From Letharia columbiana (Eukaryota > Ascomycota > Lecanoromycetes > Lecanorales > Parmeliaceae), in assembly GCF_014066305.1 (NCBI RefSeq), contig NW_023501094.1, forward strand, positions 1 through 64,000: DNA of 64,000 nucleotides, read 5' to 3'. How positions within the stretch are numbered: the first letter of the stretch is position 1; each line of letters begins with the position of its first letter. Both the position numbers and the translations under genes were made by a program. Positions 34,182 to 45,174 of this stretch are shown piece after piece. The notes below the pieces were generated by a model. The model saw only the letters and a program-made list of their open reading frames with translations. It was not told where the DNA came from and did no database searches.

Positions 34182-35022
34182 ATGTCTGACAACCAAACCT
34201 CTTCTCTCAAATCGTACATCGACTCTGCCACTGGCACGGTTCAGAGTACCTTGGGAAGCCTCACCGGCAATACTGCTGACCAGGTTAGTGTTACAATATT
34301 CCATGTCCTCGAGGGTTTCTTTTCGGCTACTGTACAGTTTCCCCATGTAACCCACGAGTCCGCCAAAGATACTGTCTATTCTGTCCCTTTTTCGGTCATC
34401 ACTCTTAAAGAAAATATTATGAAAAAACACAGCTGACACTTTCTGTAGGCTAAGGGCGATGTTACCAAAGACCATGCAGCAGCCGAGAAGGATGCCTCCC
34501 ACACCATCGGCAAGATTGGCCCGTATGCAGTATCCTCCTCTGGCGGCATCTCATCCGACGACCCACGCCGTACCGAGGGCAGCTACGACCAGACCATGGG
34601 CTCTGCTAAAGAAGCTGTCGGCGGCTTATTTGGTGCCGAGGGGTTAAAGAAGGAAGGCCAGCAGCAGAACGCTCAGGGAAAAGGTACAGAAGCTGAGGGC
34701 CAGCTTTCAGACTACGGCCATGGATTGAAGGACCGCGTTGGTGGTACGGTTGGAGGAATAGCTGCTGGCATTACAGGGGATAGTGAGAAACAGTGAGTCT
34801 ACTTTCTGTATTGATTTTGTCTCAATTCTATCGAAATTCGGATTTCAGGACATGTCTCGACGGGATCTTAGTCTCCAAACCTGTCTTGTAGCTTGAACCC
34901 CATCTTCAAATTAAAATGCTGACACTGAAAAACGAAGGCAAGAACAGCAGTTGAAGCATGATGATGCTAAGACGAAGCAGAGGAGCGCTGAGCAAGATAT
35001 CCAGAAGCAGGCAGATGCTTAG
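34182..35022 (+). CDS. CsbD-like stress-response protein
   Basis: Three exons (34182-34283, 34449-34792, 34938-35022) with GT-AG introns of 165 and 145 nt give 176 aa in frame. The protein is small, hydrophilic and Gly/Ala/Gln/Lys-rich: MSDNQTSSLKSYIDSATGTV, GSYDQTMGSAKEAVGGLFGA, EGLKKEGQQQNAQGKGTEAE, GHGLKDRVGGTVGGIAAG, with a Lys/Gln-rich tail. The repeated GxAKEAVGG and LKDRVGGTVGG segments match the CsbD-like fold, which in fungi is also annotated as mismatched base-pair/cruciform DNA recognition protein (Hmp1-like). Members are usually stress- or stationary-phase-induced; the molecular role is unclear. The rather long introns for this genome could host regulation. The third exon was placed by frame: other AG acceptors nearby lead to immediate stops. 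Confidence 0.8.
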
Positions 35023-35257
35023 GCGAGCGACATGGAATTGCACGCTGAGACGATGAAGGAACCTACATGAATGAATGCGGCGGGAGCGTTATACCAAGCT
35101 AGATCAAACATTGCATACGGAACCCAGAGAGCATGTGCACACAGATTCCACCTTAGGTTCTCTATGCCGTGACCATTGTTAGCGTCCAACTGCCGTACTT
35201 TTTCCCAGAGACGCGTAAAGAACTCCCAATATCTACCTAAACACCCGAAAGGCAACA

Positions 35258-36106
35258 ATGTCCTCTGATGAGGAAGAGAATCTTAATAATGCCATGTTTC
35301 AAGAGCCCGATGACTACTTCCAGCCCGAGAAGCCGTATACACACACCGACTACACCCTGCTCTCTGGACAAAAGCTACGCCTGCGCCTCGTAGGGCACAA
35401 TCCCTTGTGGGTACCTACACATGACCGACCCTTCGACTCCTCAACCGCTAAGCTGACCGACCTGCCATCCAGGGCCACTACCTCTGGAACGGCAGCCAAG
35501 TCCTCTCCACCTACCTCCAACAGCATGCCCCCACCCTGGCCCACGGTAAAACGATCCTCGAGCTGGGCGCTGGCGCAGGCCTCCCGAGCCTTGTGGCAGC
35601 CATACTCGGTGCCCAGAAGGTGGTCGTGACAGACTACCCAGATGCAGAGTTGATCGACAATCTCGCACAGAATATCGCTACCTGCTCTCTACTGCCGCAG
35701 CCTGCTACTACCGTTGCCGCCGAGGGATACCTCTGGGGCTCCTCCACCGAATCTGTCCTCGCACATCTACCGCTATCCCATCAAAGATTCGACGTCCTGC
35801 TATTAGCAGACCTACTTTTTAATCACTCCTGCCACAACGCCCTCGTGTCAACTATCGTTCATACGCTCGCTCGCACCTCTGACGCTCGAGCTCTGGTCTT
35901 CTTTCACGCCCTACAGGCCATGGCTACTCGAGAAAGATATGGCGTTTTTCGATCTATGCAGAGACAAGGGCCTGGAGGTGGACAAAGTGGTAGAGGAGGT
36001 GATGGAGAAGGTCATGTTCGAGAAGGACAAGGGAGATGAGCTGCTGAGGAGGACAGTGTTTGGGTATGAAGTGAGGTGGAGGGATTTGATTGAGACAAAA
36101 CGATGA
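35258..36106 (+). CDS. EFM7/NNT1-family protein methyltransferase with a +1 frameshift near the 3' end
   Basis: Exon 1 35258-35410 (MSSDEEENLNNAMFQEPDDY, QPEKPYTHTDYTLLSG); intron 35411-35472; exon 2 from 35473. Motif I is ILELGAGAGLPSLVAAILGA, motif II region VVVTDYPDAELIDNL, and LLADLLFNHSCHNAL is a hallmark of this group. The family methylates the N-terminus and an adjacent Lys of eEF1A (yeast Efm7, formerly called Nnt1), using S-adenosylmethionine in the cytosol. At 35902-35904 (GTCTTCTTTCACG) one T appears to be extra: the original frame runs on to a Gly/Gln-rich tail ending at 36039, while the next frame gives the expected C-terminus (PYRPWLLEKDMAFFDLCRDK, ending LIETKR at 36106). With the shift the protein would be about 261 aa, the family length. 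It could be a real mutation or a sequencing error. Confidence 0.82.
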
Positions 36107-37586
36107 GCTGAGTCCACAGCAAAACCTGGGACTGCTATCATTCTAGGGCGCTCCGGATTACAATGTGACCCAAGGGTTGGCCTTTATCATAGGGTATTTT
36201 GGCAAGCTACGCGGAGACACCATCATGCAGGCTTCTAGCCCAGGGAATCAAGCGTTCCATGCTTCAAATCTTGGCTGAATGATACTCACTACTTGGATGC
36301 AACCGTCCCCTTACCGCGAGGACAGCACTTCATTTTGACCTTTCGTGAAACATGTGAAGGGCCCACAGTTACACATCATCTACCCACGCTCAGCTCTGCC
36401 CGGCTTCGTGATACTCAAATACCATCTAAGCTTTTGCCACAGCATATACGCGTTGCAGCCAAAGATATATACACCCCAACACAGCCATAGTCCAAATCAG
36501 ACCAAATGAATTGCAAAATGGCAGTCCTAGCTCGGTGTATATAATCTTCCTCTCCTAACTAGCAATAATGTCTATACAGCCTTTTCATGACAACCTCGAC
36601 CTTGCGTTGCATCACAGATTCAATTCTTACTCAAGCCTCCGACAATACTTACAAACCATGGGTCATAAAGGTATAAAGAATCGCAGCCAGCTAAGGACGA
36701 ACGTGAGCGACTCGCTCACATTACGCAAACCCCATCATCCTCCCACCAGTCTTGCAAAAACCTCAGCCTCGCCTCTCCAAGTCCCGCCTCACGAAACCTT
36801 CACCAAAGACACCACACACGCACCTTTCAATTCTCCAAGCCACAGGACCATTCCCATTCCGAACCCTCCGACCCCGGCGACGCTGCCCCATTTCGACGAC
36901 GGCAACAACAGTCGACTCCAGCAGTCCTTGAAAAGAACCTGATGCGTCCTCGGTGCGCTGATCGAGCCGAGCAATCTAACATCCAGGTAGCAGGGTGGGA
37001 TCGCCAGAACCGACGCCGGAATGGCCGGGGCTGCCTCCCCGGTGACACGACCGTTTTACGTTTGGGAAACCCGCTCGCTGTAGACACAAGTAGCCGAATA
37101 CGGTGGCACATATTCCGGCGAGGGACCTCGAGGGGTTTTCAATGCTGGTTGGGGTTAGGAGAAGCGGTCTTCGCTTCTTGATACCGAAGCTAAGAAATTT
37201 GCACAGTAATGGTTGGGTTATCTGCAATTCTCGAGCTTGTTTTTGGCTCCGCTGTTGGTTCTATCCTTCACAAATACATTACAAGTGATTGGACAAGAGC
37301 AGTAGAAAGGGGATTCTGTTCGGGACCAAGCCCTGACTGTTTGCGCGTTGGAGCTAAGCTACATAGATATGTTACTCGATATATTAATGCCAGCAATCGT
37401 ACATGGCCGTCAACAGCCAATAAAAAATTAAAAAAGTTAAAAAAAATCACGCCCCGTTCGTAGAGGATGTGCCCACCAGGGGCACCACTTCAAAACCACA
37501 GTCCAGCGATGCTCACCAGCCCACCGCCGCCCATTCACCAGCCAGCCAGCCAGCCAGTCATGAGAGAGAGATGAAGCAACCCCAAC
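36107..37586. other. Intergenic; one uncertain open frame
   Basis: A plus-strand frame 36568-36942 (125 codons, Pro/Ser/His-rich, starting MSIQPFHDNLDLALHHRFNS) is followed directly by another at 36942-37181. Neither has recognisable domains, and overlapping minus-strand frames are as long, so I do not call a gene. 37200-37460 is A-rich without coding signal. Confidence 0.35.
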
Positions 37587-38346
37587 CTAACAGGACGAGA
37601 CACCCGGCAGACAAACATCAGCACCGCCACTCCACTCGGAACAGTCCACAACAACCGCCGTCCCGTTAACCTGCTCCGTCCCCGAACTGCCGAAGAGGGC
37701 AGCCGCGGCGCCACTGTCCCGGCACAGGTCGAAATTGACATCGACATCTGAAAGAAACCCGCAATCAGCGACTCCGATTCCCCATTTCCAACTCAGGATT
37801 CGAAAAAAAAAAATAGGAAAACTCACTCTCAGCCTGCGCGCAAAGGGCATTCCCGTCGTCCGGGCACAGGTTGTTGACCTTGACCACGATCTCGTTCGCG
37901 CCGGCGTATTCGGGGGTCAGTTTCCAGCAGACGCCGCAGGCACCGCTTGGGCCGGAGCCCGGGTAGCCGCCGTAGACGGCCTGGGAGACGGCGGCGTTGT
38001 AGCCGGAGCTGCTGTACCAGGCGCAGGATGTTTTGCTGGGGTCGTCGCAGGGGGAGTATTGGGTGAACGACGCGGTCGAGGCTGCGGCACTGTTGCTAGA
38101 GGGGCCGGAGTCGGTGGCGCCGGTGCCGGAAGCGGAGAGTTGGGGCGCTGAGGAAGCGGCGGCGTAGGAGGCGTCGTCGCCGGTTGAGTTTGAGCCTGAA
38201 TCGGAGTCTGAACCGGAGGCGGAGCCAGTATCGGAGCCGACGACCTGCGCGGCGTCCTTTTTTTGATACTGGTAGCCGTATGGGCGATATCGCTGGGCAT
38301 TGGCGAGGATGGCGAAGACGGCTGTTAGAGTGTGTGTGAGCCGCAT
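37587..38346 (-). CDS. Secreted expansin-like / barwin-like (double-psi beta-barrel) protein
   Basis: Two exons (38346-37827 and 37747-37587) joined by a 79-nt intron (GTGAGT...TTTCAG) give 226 aa. The signal peptide is MRLTHTLTAVFAILANA, followed by a Ser/Gly/Asp-rich linker (residues about 35-95) likely to be O-glycosylated. The C-terminal domain has six to eight cysteines in the arrangement of fungal expansin-like/EG45-like barrels: YSPCDDPSKTSCAWYS, GACGVCWKLTPEYAG, VKVNNLCPDDGNALC, VNFDLCRDSG, VVVDCSEW. Such proteins loosen or bind cell-wall polysaccharides and are mostly non-catalytic. There is no obvious GH45 catalytic Asp pair that I can place. The long acidic Ser linker at the N-terminal side suggests cell-wall association. 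Confidence 0.85.
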
Positions 38347-39468
38347 TGTGACACCGAGACAAAGACTGAGACCTGACGAAGGAGGGGAAGGCGGCTGCCG
38401 AGGCCGAGAGAAGAGAAACGAAACCGAAGCGCAGCTGTCAGGAACATTTTTGCGGCTTCTGGGAGTATCTTATAGACAATAGAGAGATGTGTAAATGCTA
38501 CGAGTGAGCCACTATGGAACGTATCGTGCAGAAGCTCAAACGTCTCTTCTGTCCCTGGACCCACGGACGATGGGCATGTATTCCATCGCTTTGAACCCAC
38601 AATCAATGGGGGTTTCATGAACCGTCCCCTTTGACTTGGACATATGTAAGATTTGAAAGGTTCTAACGCGACAGCGCCATGAGTATCTAAGTCCACAAGC
38701 CAATTGGAAGTCGACCAACCACGGAAATTCTTAGCCGCGAGAGTTGCCAGATTGCTGGGTACCAAATCGTGAAGGCAGAAGGCGATATTTCCAGTTGATA
38801 TAGCACTAGGAAAACATCATCTTGTTGATTAAGCGCAAATGTCTCAGTGGACGCGCTTATGGAAAGTTCGAAGAAATAGGCCTAATGGCGCCTATACAGC
38901 AAGTAAATCTTCCCGAATATTTTGGAGCGGGAGCACGTAGAGAAATGAAACGCGCGCTGCTTGACGATCTTGGTAATGAGACGTACTCTCGGAAGGAAGA
39001 CGAGATATGACGATGTGAAACAGTGGTCAAAGAGCAAAACGTGGGGCGGCTTGCGCAATGGGCAGCCTTTCCCATACCGTCTCTCTTGGACTAGACTATT
39101 GTTTGGACGTGCTTTTGGATGCTCACAAGGATGTTGCTCATCGATCATACCAGAATTCGGAATCTCTGGGCCGCCTTCCGGTGCCTACGTCCAATAGTTT
39201 CCTGAGACGTGCTTTGCGAGCCCGTCTTGTGCACGACGAGCAATAAAACGAAGGTTCGGTCTGTGGGATGAAACAGTGGCATCTAGCCGAGACTGCACTT
39301 GGAATAATATGGTATATCAAGTGTCTCCTCAAGACTAGACACGGGGCAAACCTCATTTCCAGATCAATGTCCGGTCAACGACACGGGTCAATCGGTTCAA
39401 ATTGTCTGCGCCATTCCAGTCAAGCGATGCCACTAATTCATCGTCGCATTCCCTGTATAATTTCGGAA
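38347..39468. other. Intergenic between the expansin-like gene and DUG3
   Basis: Open frames overlap on both strands without a recognisable protein. No gene called. Confidence 0.45.
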
Positions 39469-40828
39469 TCAGCATGACACCTCGGAGGAAAGTTCATGGG
39501 TCATAGAACAACTCTTGCAACCTGAACGGCCATAACAATGAGAAGGACAATGCTCCGAAGACAGACACATACATTCTTGAGGATACTCCAGCTTCTCGAT
39601 CTGGGCTTTACCGTCAGTCTCCACCATCAAGCAATGGTTCTTCTCGATAAGGTCCCATTCCTTCGAGTCGTACGTTGAAGGTTCGCTGGCAACGATCACA
39701 TGGCTACCATGATCTTCGGCCTTTTTGTGTGCGAGAGGATTTTCTTTCCCGTCAGGGCTACCATTCCATTAGCATGTACCATCGCAAAGGCAATGCAGCG
39801 CCGAAAGCCGCCTCCACTCACTGATCGGGATATTTCCTGTTCAATGTAACGCCTGCCTTGGTAGAATAGTACAGCGAAGGTGGCTGCTCGGTCGCATGAT
39901 TCCGAAACCGGAAAGCAACAAGCTGGCTGCCATCAGTCGCTGCCAGGTTCAGGCTGTTGGGTTCTGCCTTGTCTCCAAGTTTTTCTCGCTGCAGCTTCAC
40001 AACGGTGCCAACCGCCTTTCTCATGGCATCTCGCATCTGCTTGACGGTGTATTGCTGTTCCCAGCTCTTCCGGCCTTTCCCATCTGTAAGGTATGTGATG
40101 TACAGTGCCGCAAAATGTTCAGAATCTGTCGACCCATGTACATTGCCGTACGAATCATCGTCCATTAGATCGGCCATGCCACGGCAGATCTTGGAGAAGT
40201 CAGAAATTTCTCCATTGTGCATGAAGGTGTGTCGACCGAAGACAAAAGGATGGTTGTTGACCGCAGTAACAGGGGTGGCTGTAGCAGCACGAATGTGAGC
40301 GAAGACGGCTTTGCTAGCTGTGTTTGCACAGATGCTGCGGAAGTTGGTGTCATGGAGAGGAGGCTGAGCGTTCTTGTAGAGGCCAGGTTGCTCTGCAGTT
40401 ATACCATCGCTGTTGAACTCTGCCGCGGTCGCCGTGTACCAAGCAACCCCGAAACCATCGACATTGAAGAGGCGGTTGCGAGCTGTGATCTCATGCGCCG
40501 TGGTGATCTCGTTTGGGTCGTGTGAAAGCAGCTTGGGAAGGTAGCTGTGATGCAGGGTTAGCCTCAAGTCAGTGTGAATTGATACACGAAGAACATACTG
40601 CTCATGAACTTGTTTAGCGAGAGAATGAGACTAGCGGATACGACGAGTCAGCTACTGCTTGCGTGCAAACGTTCTTGATTGTCCAAAAATGCGTGACACA
40701 CGGGTGCTATCAAAACATCCTCCAGAAGGCATTCCTCGCTCTCTGAGACGTACGCGAACCATCCGTAGTTCCAATCAGCGGGGGACCTCGATTGTTTAGA
40801 GCTCGAGGCGTTGAACTTACCGACACAT
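39469..40828 (-). CDS. DUG3: Glutamine amidotransferase subunit of the Dug glutathione-degrading complex
   Basis: Five exons (40828-40821, 40762-40702, 40630-40599, 40544-39822, 39757-39469) sum to 1113 nt, 370 aa. Exon 1 is only 8 nt, encoding Met-Cys and two bases of Arg: Cys2 is the class-II glutaminase nucleophile exposed after Met removal. Then WFAYVSESEECLLEDVLIAP, SHSLAKQVHEHYLPKLLSHD, NRLFNVDGFGVAWYT, AVFAHIRAATATPVTAVNNH, PFVFGRHTFMHNGEISDFSK, GSTDSEHFAALYITYL and VIVASEPSTYDSKEWDLIEK are all class-II amidotransferase/Dug3 segments. With Dug2 the enzyme cleaves glutathione in the cytosol. The acceptor of intron 1 reads TACGG/A where AG is expected. The alternative AG 24 nt upstream would give a 34-nt intron and insert 8 residues after MCR. 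Introns 2 to 4 are canonical. Confidence 0.92.
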
Positions 40829-41471
40829 TGTTAGGAAAGCAATTTAGCGGATGTGATCGATTGATGGGTTGAGAACTTGAAGGAGGAGGGGTTCTAGATT
40901 CTCACCTACTAGATACTATACACAATTAGATGCAGTGGTTCGGCTCGGTCCGAGGGTCTTTGCCGAGACAATTAGCGTTTGGTTCTTAAAATGCGCAAAT
41001 TTGAACATTTCTTCAGGGTTTAGATAGAAAAAAATACTTCAACAGCAATCTGTTTAATTTTCACATCTAAACATCTACCCTCTCACTGAAGGCTGGGTGT
41101 AATAGGTACCAAAAGGGGTTCGCGGTTTTCTCAATGCCAAATACACCTGTACACGCTGAAATCCGCTGGGAGCTTATCACAAGCGTTTTACCAGCAATAC
41201 GCATTGACAAGATAGTTTAGTGTGCCTGCATATTTACTCAAGCTTGTTGGAATACATGAGTTGACAGCGCTTTGTTAAGCAAGAGCCAAAACCACCACGT
41301 CCCTCGCTGTCGCAGTCATCTTGAATTGTGTTTCGTTGAGGGGTATCCCAGCTCGATGGCCTATCCGTGACAGCGATATCTTCGCCAAGGTGCCGGCGTC
41401 CGCGATTGTCATAGCCATTCCTGACAGCGGCAGTGATGATGATGAATCAAAGGGCGTAGCCGCGTAGAGAC
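40829..41471. other. Spacer between DUG3 and an F-box gene
   Basis: DUG3 upstream region and the 3' flank of the F-box gene. A 66-codon minus-strand frame (41475-41275) directly follows the F-box stop codon and is Ala/Ser/Thr-rich; I do not support it as a gene. Confidence 0.45.
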
Positions 41472-42443
41472 TCATTTTCGTGATGCGCAGTATAAGTCAT
41501 TCTCGCTGACATCAGTGTCGATGAAGGAATGTCGGGAATACTTGACGCCCTTGGGCTCTCGGCCAATGCTGTTGCGATCCTCCATCTCCAACATAAATCC
41601 GGCTTTCTTTCTTTTGACCAGTCGTAGACACTTGAAGCTCTCGAACCGACGTTCCGGACCGAACCTGCTGAGGATGGGGAGCTCGATGTATCCACATACA
41701 TCACATTTGCGCGTACAAGCAGGGCATTCTTCTTCTCCTGAGTGGACGTTCTTCTCCAGTCGTGTACCGCAATGTAGACACGTCATATGAAGTGTGCGGA
41801 TCCAGCGCTCTCGTTCCAAGGATCGAGCCCAATTCTCCTGTTGAGAATCTCGAAATGTTGGAGAGTAGCAGAACCTCTTCGGCATATGAAGCCAACAATG
41901 CCGAATTTCTGGATCGCTTTTTGTCATATTCAAGCACTCAATCCCATATCCCACATCAGACCCAGGTAAGCCGAACATTCTTTGATGATGTGTGCGTTTG
42001 CAGAAGGCACACACGAGCCTTTGAGGTAAAGGAACGCCTTTAGCCCTCGAGTCTTTCTCTAACAGACACTTGACTCTCCACATTATACACCGGTGGAGCT
42101 GCAGCCTTTTGACAATGGCGAGATGACGCAGCCGCTGGCTGGTCATTCTAAGGCAAATGAGCGAGACAACGTCCAGCATCCCAAAGATGTGTCGGATTAT
42201 TTCCAAAGGAAGCATTTCAAGCGGACAAGAAGCTTCAGGTATTTGGACATCCTTAGCCCGCAGTGTTGACTCGGTGACCTGCGTAGCTTTGTCCTGCGTC
42301 GTGTCCGAATTCGTTTCCCATACAGACTTCTCATCGATGTCTTCCTGTTCGGCGTAATCCAGTAAACATTTTCGTGAGTCATTTCGAATGATGCTTGCAT
42401 CTGTAACATGGTGTCGGGAAAATCTCCGCATGAGCGACAGCAT
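41472..42443 (-). CDS. F-box protein with Cys-rich zinc-binding-like region
   Basis: A single exon of 323 aa. After an acidic N-terminal tail, an F-box occupies about residues 76-115 (CPLEMLPLEIIRHIFGMLDV, VSLICLRMTSQRLRHLAIV). Downstream are CAFCKRTHHQRMF, then CLHCGTRLEKNVHSGEEECP, ACTRKCDVCGYIE, that is, several CxxC pairs that could ligate zinc, and a C-terminal domain ending YCASRK. It is likely a substrate adaptor of an SCF ubiquitin ligase. The CxxC layout differs from the tandem pair at 30.5-32.6 kb (no RWCxGCW), so it is a more distant relative. The expected start is 42443; an upstream exon cannot be excluded. Confidence 0.78.
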   Translation of the reverse strand: MLSLMRRFSRHHVTDASIIRNDSRKCLLDYAEQEDIDEKSVWETNSDTTQDKATQVTESTLRAKDVQIPEASCPLEMLPLEIIRHIFGMLDVVSLICLRMTSQRLRHLAIVKRLQLHRCIMWRVKCLLEKDSRAKGVPLPQRLVCAFCKRTHHQRMFGLPGSDVGYGIECLNMTKSDPEIRHCWLHMPKRFCYSPTFRDSQQENWARSLERERWIRTLHMTCLHCGTRLEKNVHSGEEECPACTRKCDVCGYIELPILSRFGPERRFESFKCLRLVKRKKAGFMLEMEDRNSIGREPKGVKYSRHSFIDTDVSENDLYCASRK

Positions 42444-44178
42444 TTTTGAGAGACCAAGCAGTAATACACTGACGAATTTGGTCAGGAAATGCCGGAGGAT
42501 CTGGCTCTCGAGTCACAGTATCTGTAGAGGTTGCTATTCGGTTTTAATGCGAACTGTCGAATGCTCTTTTGCTCAAAGGGTTGAGGGCTTGAGATTGAAA
42601 GGGTCCATTGAATTTTGGACATTGAACTTGAGGGAGTTGTGGCGCTCAAGAACTCTTGCACTTGCCCGGGAAAGCTTGACCTGCAACTTTCAATTTTTCA
42701 AACCACCGAGCCAGTGGAACTTAAGGAAAAGTATTGGCGAAGCGAACGGGATCCTTTGACTCTTCGATCATGGAGTCTACCGAGAGGACTAGTGGAACGC
42801 GGCAGCAATGGAGTCGAGCACCAGTTGAGCCGTCCGGTAACCTATAATACAAAGTTGGTAGATGGTACTTCTTCCGCACGAACACACTCAAATCAAAAAG
42901 AAACAAAAAGCCACAAAGAGGTGGTAAATGATGCAAGCAATCTGCTAAATCGAGGGTAATTTCAGCTCCGACTTCCTACCTGCGCTGTATTGTAGAAGTA
43001 AAAGAAACCCACAACATGCTCACAGTAAGCCAAACACGTACAGGCAGTGTTGCAAGTATTCGCTTCATCCACAGTCATTACGAAAACAGTCCGCATCCTA
43101 AATCCAGCTTGTGCTTTGAATGGACCTAGAGATTCAACAAAGAACGCAAAGGTCATGGTAAGGCTCGCCGACTTGGTCCCCAAGAGCCTTAGTTTGCCCC
43201 AATGGTCAAAGACCCAAAATGTCTAGGTGTAGATACTCTCCCCCCCTCTTTTTAACCAAAAAGGGGTATTTCAAGGCTTGAATCACATGGAACGAAGGCG
43301 AAATTACCCTGAGGGAAGGTTGCCGTTCCTGTAGGGAGCACATCCCTCCTGGATGCTTCTGATGGCCTGTAGTGCTTGCGTCCCTCTTAATTACTCTTTG
43401 CAGGATTGAGACGTCGTCCAAACCCTCCCGAGTCGAGGCTTGATGACTGAGCAGAAGGCTTTGTCGACTTTCGGGATCCCTTGGGCTTAGGACCACCCAA
43501 AGAAGTCATGACGACGGCTTTGGACCACTCGAGCCACTCAATTGCAGGGTATGTAAGCCTTGGCGATTAAGTAAGCCAAATGTGGCAAGTTGGCCTGAGC
43601 AAGCACGTTGTTGAAAGCAGAAAGTGTTTTTCCTGGATGGCAGCTGCCCTGGCATGTGGCTCGTCGGCGACTTGATATGAGATTCAAAGCAAGGTTCTCG
43701 AAGGGGTGTCAGGGGTGATACCACTTCTCTTTGTTTTTTATATATAAGGTTGCATCATGAGAAGAATGATGTACATACAACAGTGCAAAATCAAACGAGG
43801 TTGTCCACTCTGCGCAAGACACCAAAAACAATGCTTTGCCAACGCTGAAACAAAAATTGTCCTCCTGGTATACCAATGCATTCCTTGTCTTCAATACTTT
43901 AACGCCCGCACCCAGATACAAGTAGTGGCACAAGCAATCCTTCCCGCTGTAATGATCCCAGGATAACTCTTTCGAGGCAGTTTGTTTTTGCGCTTTGCAG
44001 ACACACTCTTTCCTTCATTTTCGATCCATAAGGGTTTTTCATTTGTGTCCAGTTCTTGATGTGGAGTTCGAACCATCCGGAGGTATCCGCCTGTAGAAGT
44101 CGAGATCGGTCCATGCGAGGAGCTCCGAAATCGGACCCTTGTTATGCAGGCTCCTTCTGCGTAGAATATCCAATGATG
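42444..44178. other. Intergenic with a possible frameshifted coding relic
   Basis: Between 43200 and 43724 the minus strand reads like one protein broken over several frames (ADEPHARAAAIQEKHFLLST, then SAFNNVLAQANLPHLAYLIA, then AIEWLEWSKAVVM with GFGRRLNP downstream). It could be a decayed gene or transposon ORF. I could not name it. The remainder shows nothing. Confidence 0.3.
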
Positions 44179-44547
44179 TTACAACGCCACCTCGCCCATA
44201 TCTCTCATCAAACAAGCCATCTGCGCTCTCTTCGCCGCCTCCGCTATCAGACAAAAATCCTTGCTCTTGCCTTGACTGGGATCCTGCCCATACTGCTGTG
44301 CTTGCCCTGGTTGTTGTTGTTGTTGAGGTTGTTGTTGTGATTGTGATTGTGATTGTGATTGGAGTTGTGATTGCGAAGTTGGTGCTTGTGATTGCGGTAA
44401 CGAAGTTGAGGTTCGGTGTCGATGTTGTGGTTGTGAAGGGAAGTCTTGGGAGGGTTGGCTGGAGGGTTGACTGGCGGAAGGTGAGGGTAAGAGTGCGGAG
44501 GAGGAGGAGTATGTGCCGGTGGTATTCGAGGAGGCCATGGAGGTCAA
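44179..44547 (-). CDS. Small Gln/Ser-rich protein with a conserved-looking C-terminal helix
   Basis: An open frame of 122 aa. The middle is Ser/Gln/Pro low complexity encoded by CAA/CAG and TCA repeats (44300-44420). The last 25 residues, KDFCLIAEAAKRAQMACLMR followed by DMGEVAL, are not low complexity and look like a short amphipathic helix of the type seen at the end of several uncharacterised fungal proteins. The start is either MTSMASS at 44547 or the inner Met. No signal peptide or membrane segment. Polyglutamine-type regions often act in transcription or condensates, but no function is claimed. Confidence 0.5.
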   Translation of the reverse strand: MTSMASSNTTGTYSSSSALLPSPSASQPSSQPSQDFPSQPQHRHRTSTSLPQSQAPTSQSQLQSQSQSQSQQQPQQQQQPGQAQQYGQDPSQGKSKDFCLIAEAAKRAQMACLMRDMGEVAL

Positions 44548-45174
44548 AGTGGGTTCTTGTGACTTTCCGCTGTAGGGGTAGAGAGTTGTTGAAAAGGTTG
44601 GAAATGGTAGGGGCGCTCAGCAGGCTTGGTCTTATGGCGAAAGTGTGTCACGCGCGTGCGTGGGAGTGGCAATCAGTATATCCTTCAAACCATGAGTACT
44701 TTTTGGAATTGGAAGCTGCGGGCGGAGGAATGAACTTGAAGGATTTGAAAAGATGTGTAAGGTGGAAAGAGAATGTGGTTATAAAAGCTTTGTTGAGCAA
44801 AGCAACTCGTATTAAAGACTTACCTAGACAATGAGCATTTTCTGCCTTTCAATTCCAGGCGGAATTTGCGAAAGCCGGGGATACCTTAAACCTCGGCCTT
44901 GCACCCCACTATCTAACTAATGTACCCCACATTATAGGGCTGCAAGATCGAGATCATCATGGCTCTCATTTCGTGGAGATGCAGAGTAATCCAACTACAT
45001 TACTTTGCTATAATTATCAGCTAATGGTGGTTGAAGAACTATTGGCTATGCTGGGATATGCTAATGCCGGGTGCAATAACCCGACCAAGCCCGAATGACG
45101 GATTCGATCTGTGGCGGTTCAGGCCTTTCCCAAAATCAGTCAATGTCTAAGCATGCGGTCTGATAACGTCAAGA
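44548..45174. other. Intergenic, nothing seen
   Basis: Contains the 3' flank of RVS167 and the upstream region of the Gln-rich gene. No gene supported. Confidence 0.5.

Noticed and set aside
34284..34448. Alternative reading of the CsbD-like gene without its first intron
   Set aside because: The unspliced frame ends soon after; GTTAGT...CTGTAG splicing restores the conserved protein in phase.
35896..36039. Programmed +1 frameshift in the methyltransferase gene
   Set aside because: No known slippery or stimulatory structure is visible; a one-base insertion or sequencing error is simpler.
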